In this document: piece by piece, positions 1 to 9,966 of the stretch | Layout of the letters: every line of letters starts with the position of its first letter | Position numbering within the stretch: position 1 is the first letter of the stretch | Origin: Candidatus Peregrinibacteria bacterium | GTDB taxonomy: Bacteria > Patescibacteriota > Gracilibacteria > UBA1369 | Reading direction: 5' to 3' | NCBI GenBank assembly: GCA_003153355.1 | Contig: PLYH01000001.1 | Span: 38,565-102,564 of the forward strand | Length of the DNA stretch: 64,000 bases | Position numbers and translations under genes: made by a program | The notes under the pieces: model-generated | The model's input: the letters and a program-made list of their open reading frames with translations, nothing else | What the model was told of the DNA's origin: nothing | Databases searched by the model: none

Positions 1-1136
1 CGATCGCGGCACTGGATCCAATTATGCAAGTGATCAAAGCGGAAAGTGCTAAAGGCAAGCCGGTGTTAGGCATCTGCAACGGCGCGCAAATTCTGGTTGA
101 AACCGGCTTGATACCCGGCCTTCATCCCGAACATCTGGAAATGGCCCTAGCCTGGAACGAACGCGTTAAAAACGGCAAAATCCTGGGCGTGGGTTATTAC
201 AACGACTGGATAACCATCCGCCATAACTCAAAACCTGGACGCAGCATTTTCAACCGTTTCAATTCAAAAATTTTGATGCATATTCCTGTCGCCCACGGTG
301 AAGGAAGATTTACGACGAAAGACAAAACTGTTCTCAAAAATCTTATTGAAAAAGACCAGATGCTTTTCCGTTACTGCGACGCTCAGGGAAAATTCATTGA
401 TGAGTTTCCCGTGAATCCGAACGGAGCAATGTACAACCTTGCTGGAGTCTGCAATCCGGAAGGCAATGTCATGGCTCTTATGCCGCATCCTGAACGCACA
501 ATCAAAGGCCAGCCTATCTTTGATTCGCTCGCATCTTATTTGAAAAACACAACAAAGCTTCACATTAAAAAAATCCCTGCAAAAAAAACGGACAAAACCA
601 TGAACCCGATGGAAGCCGTTGAAAAGAAAACGACCAAAGAAGACATCACGATTCTTGTTCGCCTCATCATTACCGACAACGAAGAACGCACGCTCGAAAA
701 TACGCTGAAAAATATCGGCTATAAAAACATTTCCCTCTACCGCCAGACCTATTTGGGATTCTTCACGAGCAACAAAAAAAATCTGGAACAGACTGCGGTA
801 AATCTGATTGAGAGCGGTGAAATCCTGAATCTGAATAAAGAAATCCCGACGGTGTTCATCGGAAAAAAAGCTTACAGTTACAGCAAAGATAATGGACTTC
901 AAAAAATCGCTGATCCCACAGCCAAAGGACACAATGTCATCGCACTGGAATATGACAATTATGCGGGGAAAAACATCTACAACACTCTAAAAAATCATGA
1001 AAAAATCCCGGGACTCCAAAAAGTTGAACGCGGCATTTACTGGACCGTTTATTTGAAGAAGAAAAACGAATTTGAAAATGTCATCGGAACCCACATTTTC
1101 CACAACCCTCACTCGATGAAACTGCTTACACCTTAG
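1..1136 (+). CDS. purQ: Phosphoribosylformylglycinamidine synthase glutaminase subunit PurQ with C-terminal PurS-like extension (5' truncated by window edge)
   Basis: Frame is open to the window edge (IAALDPIM before the listed Met). GKPVLGICNGAQILVETGLIPG glutaminase motif and MPHPER. C-terminal ~165 aa includes ILVRLIITDNEERTLENTLKNIGYKNISLYRQ, which is PurS-like. Confidence 0.88.
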   Translation, partial: IAALDPIMQVIKAESAKGKPVLGICNGAQILVETGLIPGLHPEHLEMALAWNERVKNGKILGVGYYNDWITIRHNSKPGRSIFNRFNSKILMHIPVAHGEGRFTTKDKTVLKNLIEKDQMLFRYCDAQGKFIDEFPVNPNGAMYNLAGVCNPEGNVMALMPHPERTIKGQPIFDSLASYLKNTTKLHIKKIPAKKTDKTMNPMEAVEKKTTKEDITILVRLIITDNEERTLENTLKNIGYKNISLYRQTYLGFFTSNKKNLEQTAVNLIESGEILNLNKEIPTVFIGKKAYSYSKDNGLQKIADPTAKGHNVIALEYDNYAGKNIYNTLKNHEKIPGLQKVERGIYWTVYLKKKNEFENVIGTHIFHNPHSMKLLTP

Positions 1137-1138
1137 TT

Positions 1139-2908
1139 ATGTGTGGAATTTTTGCTTATTTAGGCCCAAGGAAGAACGCCGCTGAATTTGTGATTCACGG
1201 ACTGACCAAACTGGAGTACCGCGGATACGATTCGTGGGGCGTCGCTTATGACGAGGGCATCAAACTGGGCATCTACCGCCAGATCGGAAAAATCAGCGAC
1301 TACGATCCGGTAAAAACGAAATTCCCTGAAAGCACCATGGCGCTGGGACATTCCCGCTGGGCCACGCACGGCGGTGTGACGGTGGCAAACGCCCATCCGC
1401 ACACCAACAGCGACTCGACGATCGCCATCGTTCATAACGGCATCATTGAAAATTTTGACGAACTCAAAAAAGAGCTGGTTGATAAAGGTTACGTCTTCAA
1501 ATCGCAGACCGATTCGGAAGTCATCGCTCATCTCATCAATGAATACTGCAAAACGATGGACTTTGAAAAAGCCGCGAAGGAAGCCATGAAAAGGTTTGAA
1601 GGACGTTACGCGGTGCTGGCCATGAAAGCAGGCGAACGCAAAATTATCGCTGCCCGCAGAGGTTCTCCTTTGATCGTGGGCATCGGCAACAACGAATATT
1701 TCGTGGCTTCGGACATTCCGGCGTTTTTGGAATACACACGTAAAGTGATGTATCTGGATGACAACCAACTGGTGGTCTTAAATAACGGCACCCATTTCTT
1801 CGACATCACCACCGGCAAACCCGTTGAAAAACGCGTCGTTGAAATCAACTGGAAGACCGAATCCGCGGAAAAAGGAAATTTCGCGCACTTCATGATCAAA
1901 GAGATCATGGAACAGAAAGATACTATTTACCGGGCAATCAACCAGGAAGACAGCGAGATTGAAAAAATCGCCGAAGAGATTAAAAAAGCTTACGGAACAT
2001 TTTTGATCGGATGCGGAACAGCGGGAAAAGTTTGCCTGGCCGCTGAATATATTTTCGCCAAAGTCGCCAAGCGCCACGTGAATGTGGTCGTGGGTTCTGA
2101 ATTCCCGAGCCACCAGGATTTTCTGAAAGAAAAAAGTCTGGTCATCGCCGTTTCCCAAAGCGGAGAAACCGCTGACACGCTTGAAGCGATCGAAGTGGCC
2201 AAAAAGAAAAAATCCAAGGTTCTTTCCATCGTCAACGTCGAAGGCTCGACCATGGACCGCGAATCCGATTATTCTCTCCACATCAAAGCCGGTCCGGAAA
2301 AAGCAGTAGCTTCAACCAAAGCCACAACTTCGCAAATCGCGATTCTCACCTTGCTTGCCTATGCCTGCGACGGAAGGCTGCAGGAAGGCAAAACGCTGCT
2401 CATCGATACGGCGGGAAAAATCAACGACATGCTCAATCCGCGTTATGAAGAACACATCCACGCGCTGGCCGAAAAAATCCAGCATCATGAAAGCATGTAC
2501 GTGATCGGCAAAGCGGTGAATTACGCTATCGCCCTTGAAGCAGCCATTAAACTTCAGGAGGTTTCCTACATTCACGCTGAAGGCTTTGCAGGAGGAGAAC
2601 TCAAACACGGCCCCATCGCCTTAATCAGCGAAGGCACGCCATGCATTGTTCTGGTCTCCAATGGCGACACCAGGACGGATATTTTAAACAACGCCCGGGA
2701 AGTTAAAGCCCGCGGCGGGTTCATTATCGGCGTCGCTCCTCAAAATGAAGAGGTTTTTGATTATTGGATCAAGGTCCCGGATGTGGGCATTGCATCACCG
2801 ATCGTCAACATCATTCCTATCCAGCTTCTGGCTTATCATCTGGCTGTCCTCCGCCAAAATAACCCCGACATGCCGAGAAACCTTGCGAAAAGCGTCACGG
2901 TAAAATAA
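1139..2908 (+). CDS. glmS: Glutamine--fructose-6-phosphate aminotransferase (isomerizing)
   Basis: MCGIFAYLG N-terminal Cys nucleophile, LEYRGYDSWG, HSRWATHG, SIS domains (SQSGETADT), C-terminal PRNLAKSVTVK. Confidence 0.97.
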   Translation: MCGIFAYLGPRKNAAEFVIHGLTKLEYRGYDSWGVAYDEGIKLGIYRQIGKISDYDPVKTKFPESTMALGHSRWATHGGVTVANAHPHTNSDSTIAIVHNGIIENFDELKKELVDKGYVFKSQTDSEVIAHLINEYCKTMDFEKAAKEAMKRFEGRYAVLAMKAGERKIIAARRGSPLIVGIGNNEYFVASDIPAFLEYTRKVMYLDDNQLVVLNNGTHFFDITTGKPVEKRVVEINWKTESAEKGNFAHFMIKEIMEQKDTIYRAINQEDSEIEKIAEEIKKAYGTFLIGCGTAGKVCLAAEYIFAKVAKRHVNVVVGSEFPSHQDFLKEKSLVIAVSQSGETADTLEAIEVAKKKKSKVLSIVNVEGSTMDRESDYSLHIKAGPEKAVASTKATTSQIAILTLLAYACDGRLQEGKTLLIDTAGKINDMLNPRYEEHIHALAEKIQHHESMYVIGKAVNYAIALEAAIKLQEVSYIHAEGFAGGELKHGPIALISEGTPCIVLVSNGDTRTDILNNAREVKARGGFIIGVAPQNEEVFDYWIKVPDVGIASPIVNIIPIQLLAYHLAVLRQNNPDMPRNLAKSVTVK

Positions 2909-2944
2909 ATTTCATCCTTCTTGAACGTTATTGAACCCAGGGCG

Positions 2945-2967
2945 GCTCTTTATAAAAAGAGCTTTTT
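2945..2967 (+). terminator. Rho-independent terminator after glmS
   Basis: GCTCTTT/AAAGAGC stem followed by TTTTT. Confidence 0.6.
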
Positions 2968-2968
2968 C

Positions 2969-2977
2969 TGTTATAAT
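2969..2977 (+). promoter_or_regulatory. Extended -10 promoter element (TGtTATAAT)
   Basis: Consensus extended -10 just upstream of the CDS at 3002; weak -35. Confidence 0.4.
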
Positions 2978-3001
2978 ATAAAGAAACCTCAAACAAAAAT
3001 A

Positions 3002-3514
3002 ATGACAGAAAAAAAGCCGACCGAACAACCCAAAAAATTTCCACTCGACGAGATCAAAACCGACGACCTCGCTTATTCGCTTGAAGTCAAACTTGTGGAA
3101 AGCGACAAAGACTGGTTTATCAGGGAACAAATGGTTTCTCCATCGCTTGAACAACACGATCCGGTGGAACAATATGAACTGATTGCAATCATTGAAACTC
3201 TCAAAAAACGCATACCGGCAATGTCACAAATCGAACGCGAAAACCTTAGGAATAGTTTATCCGCAGGGCCGTTCAGAGAAGTGAAAAAATTAAGGAACGA
3301 GATGGAAAGCGATCTCGCGCAAACCTACAGATCTTTAGAGGTCGAAGCGTTGAAACAAAAAAAAGAAAAAGTTGAAAACATTATCAGAATGCAAAAATCC
3401 CTTGAGGAGATTCTGTCATTGATTGAAAAAAAATCCGAATCCGAAAAAAAAACGTCTGAAATACAGGATGAAACTAAAGAAAAAACTAAAGAAATCAAAC
3501 CATCTCAAGATTAA
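3002..3514 (+). CDS. Hypothetical charged coiled-coil protein
   Basis: ORF 2921..3514 re-started at MTEKKPTEQ because the upstream Met precedes the terminator/promoter. Glu/Lys-rich. Confidence 0.6.
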   Translation: MTEKKPTEQPKKFPLDEIKTDDLAYSLEVKLVESDKDWFIREQMVSPSLEQHDPVEQYELIAIIETLKKRIPAMSQIERENLRNSLSAGPFREVKKLRNEMESDLAQTYRSLEVEALKQKKEKVENIIRMQKSLEEILSLIEKKSESEKKTSEIQDETKEKTKEIKPSQD

Positions 3515-3517
3515 AGC

Positions 3518-3841
3518 ATGCCAACCCTCGACGAACTCTACAAACAGACGGTCCAAGTGCAGCGTGATTATCTGGTCAAACTCCAGGATGCGTTCAACAA
3601 ACGCTGCGACGATATTACCGTGCAGACCAACGAAAAACTCAAAACCGTACCGGAAAGCGATACGGAAGGCCGTAAAAAAATCTTCGACGAACAGCGTCTG
3701 AATCTTGAACAGGCCCTCAATGAACTGAAGAACGCGGTGAATCACAGCAGCGCCGACACCAGAAGAAAGCTTGAAGAAATTTACGCCCAGCGCGAAGTCA
3801 GCGTTATTTCGAATCTTGAAAACGATATGAAAACCCTTTAA
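3518..3841 (+). CDS. Hypothetical coiled-coil protein
   Basis: ORF tightly spaced after the previous CDS, helical charged sequence. Confidence 0.55.
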   Translation: MPTLDELYKQTVQVQRDYLVKLQDAFNKRCDDITVQTNEKLKTVPESDTEGRKKIFDEQRLNLEQALNELKNAVNHSSADTRRKLEEIYAQREVSVISNLENDMKTL

Positions 3842-3850
3842 CGGATATGC

Positions 3851-4120
3851 ATGAAATTCCTCATTGAAAAAAGATTTATCTTCCAGCAGCCGCCACAGGC
3901 GCAGGAACTTCAACAGGCACAAACGCCTGTCGTTGAAACAGGAAAAATCGCCCCAACTTCAAATTTAGATACGAACAAAGATATAGTTCAAAATTCAGCG
4001 GATAAAATCGGTGCCGAAGAAAAAGCAAAAGGTGGAAATACCGTGACGCGTGCTAACGAACTACTCGCAAATTTAGAAAATCTTCCGGTAGGAAGTACAG
4101 AAATCAAAAGAATAGGGTAA
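3851..4120 (+). CDS. Hypothetical small protein
   Basis: ORF in the gap between the coiled-coil gene and pyk, same strand. Low complexity Gln/Ala. Confidence 0.4.
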   Translation: MKFLIEKRFIFQQPPQAQELQQAQTPVVETGKIAPTSNLDTNKDIVQNSADKIGAEEKAKGGNTVTRANELLANLENLPVGSTEIKRIG

Positions 4121-4131
4121 AATACAAACGT

Positions 4132-5532
4132 ATGAATCAAAGAAACACCAAAATAGTTTGCACGCTCGGCCCGGCATCGGAAAGTGAAGCCATGATCGAA
4201 AAAATGATCAGGGCCGGTATGAACGTCGCCCGCCTGAATTTTTCGCACGGCGACTACAGCGAATTTGCCAAACAGATCCACAATGTCCGTAAAATTTCCA
4301 AAAAGCTGGGCGTATCCGTGGCCATCATGCAGGACCTGCAGGGACCGAAAATCCGCGTGGGCGAAATGCCTGACAAGGGCGTTGTCATCAAAAAAGGACA
4401 AACCATTGTTCTGACCACGGCGAACATCACGGGGAAAGACGATATGATTCCCGTGCAGTATAAAGATCTTCCAAAGGATGTTCACAAAAACGACCATATT
4501 CTCATTGATGACGGACTGATCGAAGTTGAAGTCACCAAAGTCACCTCAACGGAAATTACCTGCAGAGTCATCAACGGCGGAACTGTTTTCCGTCACAAAG
4601 GCATTAATGTTCCTACAGCCTCGATCAGCGCCAATCCCATCACCGTCAAAGATAAACAGGATCTCTTTTTCGCGATCAAAAATGATGTGGATTATGTGGC
4701 GATGTCTTTCGTAAAGTCCGCGAAAAATATTATTGAACTGCGGGAACTTATCAGAAAAAAAAGAGGAAGGGCAAAAATCATCGCCAAAATCGAACGCCAC
4801 GAAGCTGTTGAAAACCTTGAAAGCATTATCATCGAAGCCGACGGCGTCATGGTCGCTCGCGGCGATCTTGGCGTTGAAGTACCAGCGGAACAGGTTCCGC
4901 TCATCCAAAAACAGATGATTCATCTGGCAAACATTCACGGCAAACCAGTCATTACCGCAACGCAGATTTTACAATCCATGGTCACCAATCCAAGGGCGAC
5001 GAGAGCTGAAATAAGCGATGCCGCCAACGCGGTGTTTGATCATTCCGATGCTTTGATGCTTTCCAACGAATCGGCAGTGGGACAGTTTCCGATCGAAGCA
5101 GTGCAAACGCTCGCCAAAGTCGCGACGTCCGTTGAAAACTTTCTCAAAAAACATAAAGATTTTCAGCCGAACCGTTTATTTTTGGAAAATACGCCGGTTT
5201 CGTATGCCACATGCATGAACGGCACCAAACTCGCCATCGACATCGGCGCAAACCTGATTGTAACGATTACCCAGTCTGGATTTACTGCCCAGCATGTCGC
5301 AAAACACCGCCCATACATCCCGATCGTGACCATTACTCCCGATGAAAAAGTCCGCCACCAGCTTGCGCTGGTTTGGGGAATCAAAGAGATCATTGTTCAC
5401 AGCATCGACATCGGCCACCGCGAAATCAAAAAACTTCTGCTCAAACACAAGCTCGCCAAGAAAGGCGATAAGGTTGTCATCATCAGCAACGCCAGCTCGG
5501 AAGAAAAAGTGATTTCCTCTGTTAAAATCTAA
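4132..5532 (+). CDS. pyk: Pyruvate kinase
   Basis: TKIVCTLGPASES, MNVARLNFSHG, IMQDLQGPKIRVG, VMVARGDLGVEVP, TATQILQSM. Confidence 0.96.
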   Translation: MNQRNTKIVCTLGPASESEAMIEKMIRAGMNVARLNFSHGDYSEFAKQIHNVRKISKKLGVSVAIMQDLQGPKIRVGEMPDKGVVIKKGQTIVLTTANITGKDDMIPVQYKDLPKDVHKNDHILIDDGLIEVEVTKVTSTEITCRVINGGTVFRHKGINVPTASISANPITVKDKQDLFFAIKNDVDYVAMSFVKSAKNIIELRELIRKKRGRAKIIAKIERHEAVENLESIIIEADGVMVARGDLGVEVPAEQVPLIQKQMIHLANIHGKPVITATQILQSMVTNPRATRAEISDAANAVFDHSDALMLSNESAVGQFPIEAVQTLAKVATSVENFLKKHKDFQPNRLFLENTPVSYATCMNGTKLAIDIGANLIVTITQSGFTAQHVAKHRPYIPIVTITPDEKVRHQLALVWGIKEIIVHSIDIGHREIKKLLLKHKLAKKGDKVVIISNASSEEKVISSVKI

Positions 5533-5574
5533 CAAAATTCGTTAGAATTAGGTTAACTTTTTTGACGTGTCCGT

Positions 5575-6072
5575 ATGCGCATTTTAGGTTTGGATCCGGG
5601 AACCGCAACGATCGGTTTTGGAATCATCGAAACCGGCAGACAAAAACACCAGCTGTTGGATTATGGATGCATCAAAACGCCCGCCGGGATGCCATTCGCC
5701 GAACGCCTGAAACAAATTTATGAAGACCTGGAAGTGATCGTCAAAGAATGGATGCCGCAGGCTGTTGCGATTGAAGAAGTTTTTTTCAGTAAAAACGTAA
5801 AATCAGCGATTCAGGTAGCGCAGGCCCGCGGCGCAATTATGCAGCAGCTGGCATTGGGCCCGCGTCAAATTGCCGAATATAAACCGCAACAGGTCAAAGA
5901 AGCGGTCTGCGGTTATGGCAAAGCGGAAAAAAAGCAGGTTCAGAAAATGGTCCAGCTGATTCTGGAAATGGATGAAATGCCTTATCCCGACGACGCGGCC
6001 GACGCACTGGCCCTTGCGATCTGCCATGCCAACAGTCTTCACATGCAAAATCTTGTTGCCCAGTCCTCATAA
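5575..6072 (+). CDS. ruvC: Crossover junction endodeoxyribonuclease RuvC
   Basis: MRILGLDPGTATIGFGIIE, AIEEVFFSKN, PDDAADALALAICH. Confidence 0.95.
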   Translation: MRILGLDPGTATIGFGIIETGRQKHQLLDYGCIKTPAGMPFAERLKQIYEDLEVIVKEWMPQAVAIEEVFFSKNVKSAIQVAQARGAIMQQLALGPRQIAEYKPQQVKEAVCGYGKAEKKQVQKMVQLILEMDEMPYPDDAADALALAICHANSLHMQNLVAQSS

Positions 6073-6075
6073 GCT

Positions 6076-7566
6076 ATGAAAAAAATTCTCACATTTTTAA
6101 CGACGATCATTTTTATCGGATTTATTGTGGCCGGACTTTATGTATTCGGCATTCCGCCTTTCCAGAGCGGCGGCCCTTTTTATCCGGCAGCACCGGCTTT
6201 AACTCAACAGGCACAGACTCTTCCCGACTTTTTAACTCAAGATAAAGTTGCCAGAAATCAGACCTACGATGACCACATGAACCGCGGGCAGCTCCTTGAA
6301 GACAATCAGTACTACAGTCTGGCCATCGCCGAATATCAGCAGGCCAATGCCCTTGATCCGAACAATCCCGACCCTTTCCTGAAAATAGGCCGCATCCAGC
6401 TTCTCACTGCGGACTATCCCAAAGCCGAAGAGAATTTACAGAAAGTCATCTCACTGGACCCGAACAATCTCAACGCGCAAATTTATCTTGGACGCACGTA
6501 CTTGGGCGAACGCAAAATTGACCAGGCCAGAGCTATTTTCGCAAAAATTGACGGTACCAATAATCAAACCGTTTCATATTATCAGGGAATTCTTGACGCG
6601 TACTTCGGCGATTACGATAACAGCAAAAAACTTTTAACCCAGGCGATCAGTCTTGGCGGGTCGGCAGACCTTACCCAAAAAGCCCAGAATTTTTTAGGCG
6701 CTTTCAGCGAATTTGATTTCAATCAAGGCGGCCAGCCGATTCATTTAAAAACTTTGCTGGGAAGAAGTTATGCCCAGACCGGCGAATACGAGATGGCCAT
6801 TCCTCTGCTCTTTGAAGTCATTAAGGAACAAAAAGATTACCGCGACGCGTGGATTATTCTCGGGTACAGTTATTTGAATGTGCAGCAATATCAGGATGCC
6901 GTGGAAGCACTTGAACAAGCTAAAACTCTTGATCCGCAAAAGCCTGAAACATTTTTCTATCTGGGGCTCGCCTATTACGGAGAAAATAATTTACAGAATG
7001 CAGCGACAGATTTGGAAGAAGCCAAAACTCTTGGATTCCAGCCTTCAATCCAGGTCGATCAAAAACTCGCTGAAATTTATCTGGAAATGAAAAATTACAG
7101 TAAATCCGCACAGCTGTACGAAAACGTCGTTGCACTGAACGATGACAACATCAACTACTATATCCGTCCGATGTGGATTTACATTGAAAAAACCAATGAA
7201 CCCGCCAAAGCCGTAACTCTGGCCCAAAAAGCTTTCGCAAGTCATCCAAACCAACCGATGAGTTTTAATCTTATTGGCTGGGCTGAAGTGGGAAACAACC
7301 AGCTTGATGACGCCCAAAAAAATCTTCAGCAGGCTCTAAACATGGATCCGAAACTTGATGCGGCCTATTTAAACTTCGGCTGGCTGCTGGAAAAACGCGG
7401 CCAGTTTGATAAGGCTTTAAGCTATTATTCCAAAGCCAACCAGTTGGGAAACGGCAATTCCATTAGCAACGCAGCCGCAGAACGCTATAATACTCTTATC
7501 GTCAAATTAAAAACTGACACCAACATCGGTCAGGCCAATATAGCTGGTCCTACTACTATCCACTAA
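6076..7566 (+). CDS. TPR-repeat membrane-anchored protein
   Basis: N-terminal TM segment, then many TPR motifs (e.g. AIAEYQQANALDPNNPDPFLKIGRIQL). Confidence 0.85.
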   Translation: MKKILTFLTTIIFIGFIVAGLYVFGIPPFQSGGPFYPAAPALTQQAQTLPDFLTQDKVARNQTYDDHMNRGQLLEDNQYYSLAIAEYQQANALDPNNPDPFLKIGRIQLLTADYPKAEENLQKVISLDPNNLNAQIYLGRTYLGERKIDQARAIFAKIDGTNNQTVSYYQGILDAYFGDYDNSKKLLTQAISLGGSADLTQKAQNFLGAFSEFDFNQGGQPIHLKTLLGRSYAQTGEYEMAIPLLFEVIKEQKDYRDAWIILGYSYLNVQQYQDAVEALEQAKTLDPQKPETFFYLGLAYYGENNLQNAATDLEEAKTLGFQPSIQVDQKLAEIYLEMKNYSKSAQLYENVVALNDDNINYYIRPMWIYIEKTNEPAKAVTLAQKAFASHPNQPMSFNLIGWAEVGNNQLDDAQKNLQQALNMDPKLDAAYLNFGWLLEKRGQFDKALSYYSKANQLGNGNSISNAAAERYNTLIVKLKTDTNIGQANIAGPTTIH

Positions 7567-7576
7567 TTTTCCCCTC

Positions 7577-8386
7577 ATGACCGCCATCGTGATGATTTTT
7601 CTCGCCATTTTAGGAGCGAGTGTCGGAAGCTTTCTGAGCGTTGTTATTTTTAGATTGAAACACAAACAAAAAGGAGCCATCGTAGGCCGCTCCCGCTGTC
7701 CGCACTGCAAAAAGACCCTCACCACGTACGACCTTATTCCCGTGCTGAACTATATTTTACTGGGCGGCCGCTGCCGTTACTGCCACAAACCCATTTCGCT
7801 CTACTATTTCTTTCTCGAAATCACCACTGCGCTAATTTTCCTTCTAATGTACCTGCGCTTCCCTTTTATTATTGAAGGCAGCATGATCAGCGATTACAGC
7901 ATTGATCTGATGGTTGCCGTCCAATACGTCTTTTCAACAGTCAGCAGCACTCTCCTCATCGGAATCTTTTTCTTTGATCTTCAATACATGGAGGTTCCGG
8001 ACATTCTCATTTATCCGCTGATCTTCATCGGTCTGGTCGGAACTTTGATTACGAAAGCCGTGGATTTTCCGAGTCTGCTCATCGCCGTCCTCGGCGCACT
8101 GGTGTTTTTCGGAGGACAACGCTTTTTATCCAAAGGCAAATGGCTGGGCGAAGGCGACGTCTGGGTTGCCATCGCCATGGCGGTGATGTTCGGCTGGAAA
8201 CTGCTGATTGTCGCGGTAAGTCTGAGCTATATTATCGGAGCAGTACTCTGTATCATCCTTTTGGCCACAAAAGCAGTGAATTCAAAATCCAAAATTCCTT
8301 TCGCACCTTTCCTTGTCTTTGGAACTTTTGCTACGATCCTTTATGGCAATGAAATTCTTGCCTGGTACATGAGCCTTTTGAAATAA
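7577..8386 (+). CDS. Type IV prepilin peptidase (A24 family, PilD-like)
   Basis: GASVGSFLSVVIFRL, paired CxxC motifs (CPHCKKT...CRYCHKP), GEGDVW aspartyl motif, multi-TM. Confidence 0.92.
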   Translation: MTAIVMIFLAILGASVGSFLSVVIFRLKHKQKGAIVGRSRCPHCKKTLTTYDLIPVLNYILLGGRCRYCHKPISLYYFFLEITTALIFLLMYLRFPFIIEGSMISDYSIDLMVAVQYVFSTVSSTLLIGIFFFDLQYMEVPDILIYPLIFIGLVGTLITKAVDFPSLLIAVLGALVFFGGQRFLSKGKWLGEGDVWVAIAMAVMFGWKLLIVAVSLSYIIGAVLCIILLATKAVNSKSKIPFAPFLVFGTFATILYGNEILAWYMSLLK

Positions 8387-8396
8387 TCCCAAAATA

Positions 8397-9956
8397 ATGA
8401 ACAGCAACAACGAGCCTGCAAAAAAAGTTTATCTGATGATTCTCGACGGTTTCGGCGAAGGCAAGGACTATCCCGGGAACGCCGTCACGCACGCCAAAAT
8501 GCCGAACCTTAACGGGTTAAAAAAAGAGTATCCGCTGACGCTTTTAACAGCACACGGTGAAAGCGTAGGTCTTCCGGAAGGAACACAGGGCGGATCGGAA
8601 GTAGGCCACTTTACCATCGGAGCCGGAAGAGTTATTTTCCAGACCCTGGAAGAGATTGACCGGTCAATCCGGAATGGCGAATTTTTTAAAAAGCCCGCGT
8701 TGGTTGAAGCCTGCGAGCGCGTAAAAAAAAATGACAAAGCCGTTCTGCACCTGCTCGGCATGATTTCTGATCAGGGCGTCCATTCACACGTCGATCATCT
8801 TTTCGCATTGATGAAACTGGCCAAGGATCAAGGCATAGCAAAAATTTTCATCCACGCCATAACCGACGGCCGTGATGTTCCGGAAAAATCCGCGGACAAA
8901 TACATAAAAATGATTCAGGAAAAAATCACAGAAATGGGTATGGGACCCGGATCATCAAACGAAGCCAAAATCGCCACAATGATCGGCCGTTACTACGCGA
9001 TGGACCGCGACAAAAACTGGGACCGCACGCAGATTGCCTACGATCTTTATACTTTAGGCAAAGGCCATGAAGAAACCGATCCGCTCCAGGCTTTAAAAAA
9101 CGCCTACGCCCGGGGCGCACAAACTGACTACTATATAGATGCCATCGTTTTTGATAAACAAGCAACAATTCAGGACAAAGACTCCGTTATTTTCTGGAAC
9201 TTCCGCACCGACCGCACCCGCCAGATCACCCAATGCTTTACCGGAGAAGCCGAAATCGGTTTTAAACCCGAAAAAACCGTACGTCCTTTCTTTGTATGCT
9301 TCGGCGATTACTCCAAAGTGGCTCCGGTGGTTTTCCCGACCGTTGTCGTGAAAAACAATCTTGGAAGCGTGATCGAGCAAAATAATCTCAAACAACTCAG
9401 GATAGCCGAAACTGAAAAATACGCGCACGTCACGTACTTTTTTAACAGTCAGGTTGAAGAGCCTTTTAAAAATGAAGACCGCATCATGATTCCATCGCCA
9501 AAAACTCCTTCATACGCGCAAAAACCGGAAATGAGCGCGCGCGAAGTCACGGATGCCGTGCTGAAAGAGATCGATAAAGATGAATACAATTTGATTGTCC
9601 AAAATTTCGCCAATACGGATCTGGTCGGACATTCAGGCGATTACGACGCTACGGTCAAAGCCTGCGAAGTCGTTGATGAATGCATCGGACGCATCGCTGC
9701 AAAAACCATCGAACAAGGCTATGATCTGATCATAACCGCAGATCACGGCAATGCCGAATATATGATTTACGAAGATACCGGCGAACCATGCCCTTCTCAT
9801 ACCAAAAACCCGGTGATCTTTTTACTGGTTTCCAAACGCTTTGAAAAAGATAAACTCCGCGACGGCGGAAGCCTTGAAGATATTGCTCCGACCATTCTCA
9901 AAATGATGGATATTCAGCAGCCGGCGGAAATGACCGGACATTCACTTATACAATGA
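8397..9956 (+). CDS. gpmI: 2,3-bisphosphoglycerate-independent phosphoglycerate mutase
   Basis: LMILDGFGEGKDYPGNAV, GGSEVGHFTIGAGR, HAITDGRDVP, TADHGNAEYM. TGA stop. Confidence 0.95.
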   Translation: MNSNNEPAKKVYLMILDGFGEGKDYPGNAVTHAKMPNLNGLKKEYPLTLLTAHGESVGLPEGTQGGSEVGHFTIGAGRVIFQTLEEIDRSIRNGEFFKKPALVEACERVKKNDKAVLHLLGMISDQGVHSHVDHLFALMKLAKDQGIAKIFIHAITDGRDVPEKSADKYIKMIQEKITEMGMGPGSSNEAKIATMIGRYYAMDRDKNWDRTQIAYDLYTLGKGHEETDPLQALKNAYARGAQTDYYIDAIVFDKQATIQDKDSVIFWNFRTDRTRQITQCFTGEAEIGFKPEKTVRPFFVCFGDYSKVAPVVFPTVVVKNNLGSVIEQNNLKQLRIAETEKYAHVTYFFNSQVEEPFKNEDRIMIPSPKTPSYAQKPEMSAREVTDAVLKEIDKDEYNLIVQNFANTDLVGHSGDYDATVKACEVVDECIGRIAAKTIEQGYDLIITADHGNAEYMIYEDTGEPCPSHTKNPVIFLLVSKRFEKDKLRDGGSLEDIAPTILKMMDIQQPAEMTGHSLIQ

Positions 9957-9966
9957 TCAATTCTCA

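Noticed and set aside
264-932. 222-aa minus ORF antisense to purQ (also 1160..1768, 1778..2281 in glmS, and similar)
   Set aside because: Phe/Arg/His-rich shadow ORFs lying fully within well-supported genes.
1130-1145. glmS ribozyme upstream of glmS
   Set aside because: Only two nucleotides separate the purQ stop and the glmS start, so there is no room for the ribozyme.
3423-3701. 92-aa Lys/Asn-rich plus ORF
   Set aside because: Spans two better-supported same-strand ORFs in another frame; composition is frameshift-like.
9900-9960. Possible UGA recoding (Gracilibacteria/SR1-type code 25)
   Set aside because: gpmI ends at TGA at normal length and other genes also end at TGA; no in-frame UGA is needed within conserved domains.
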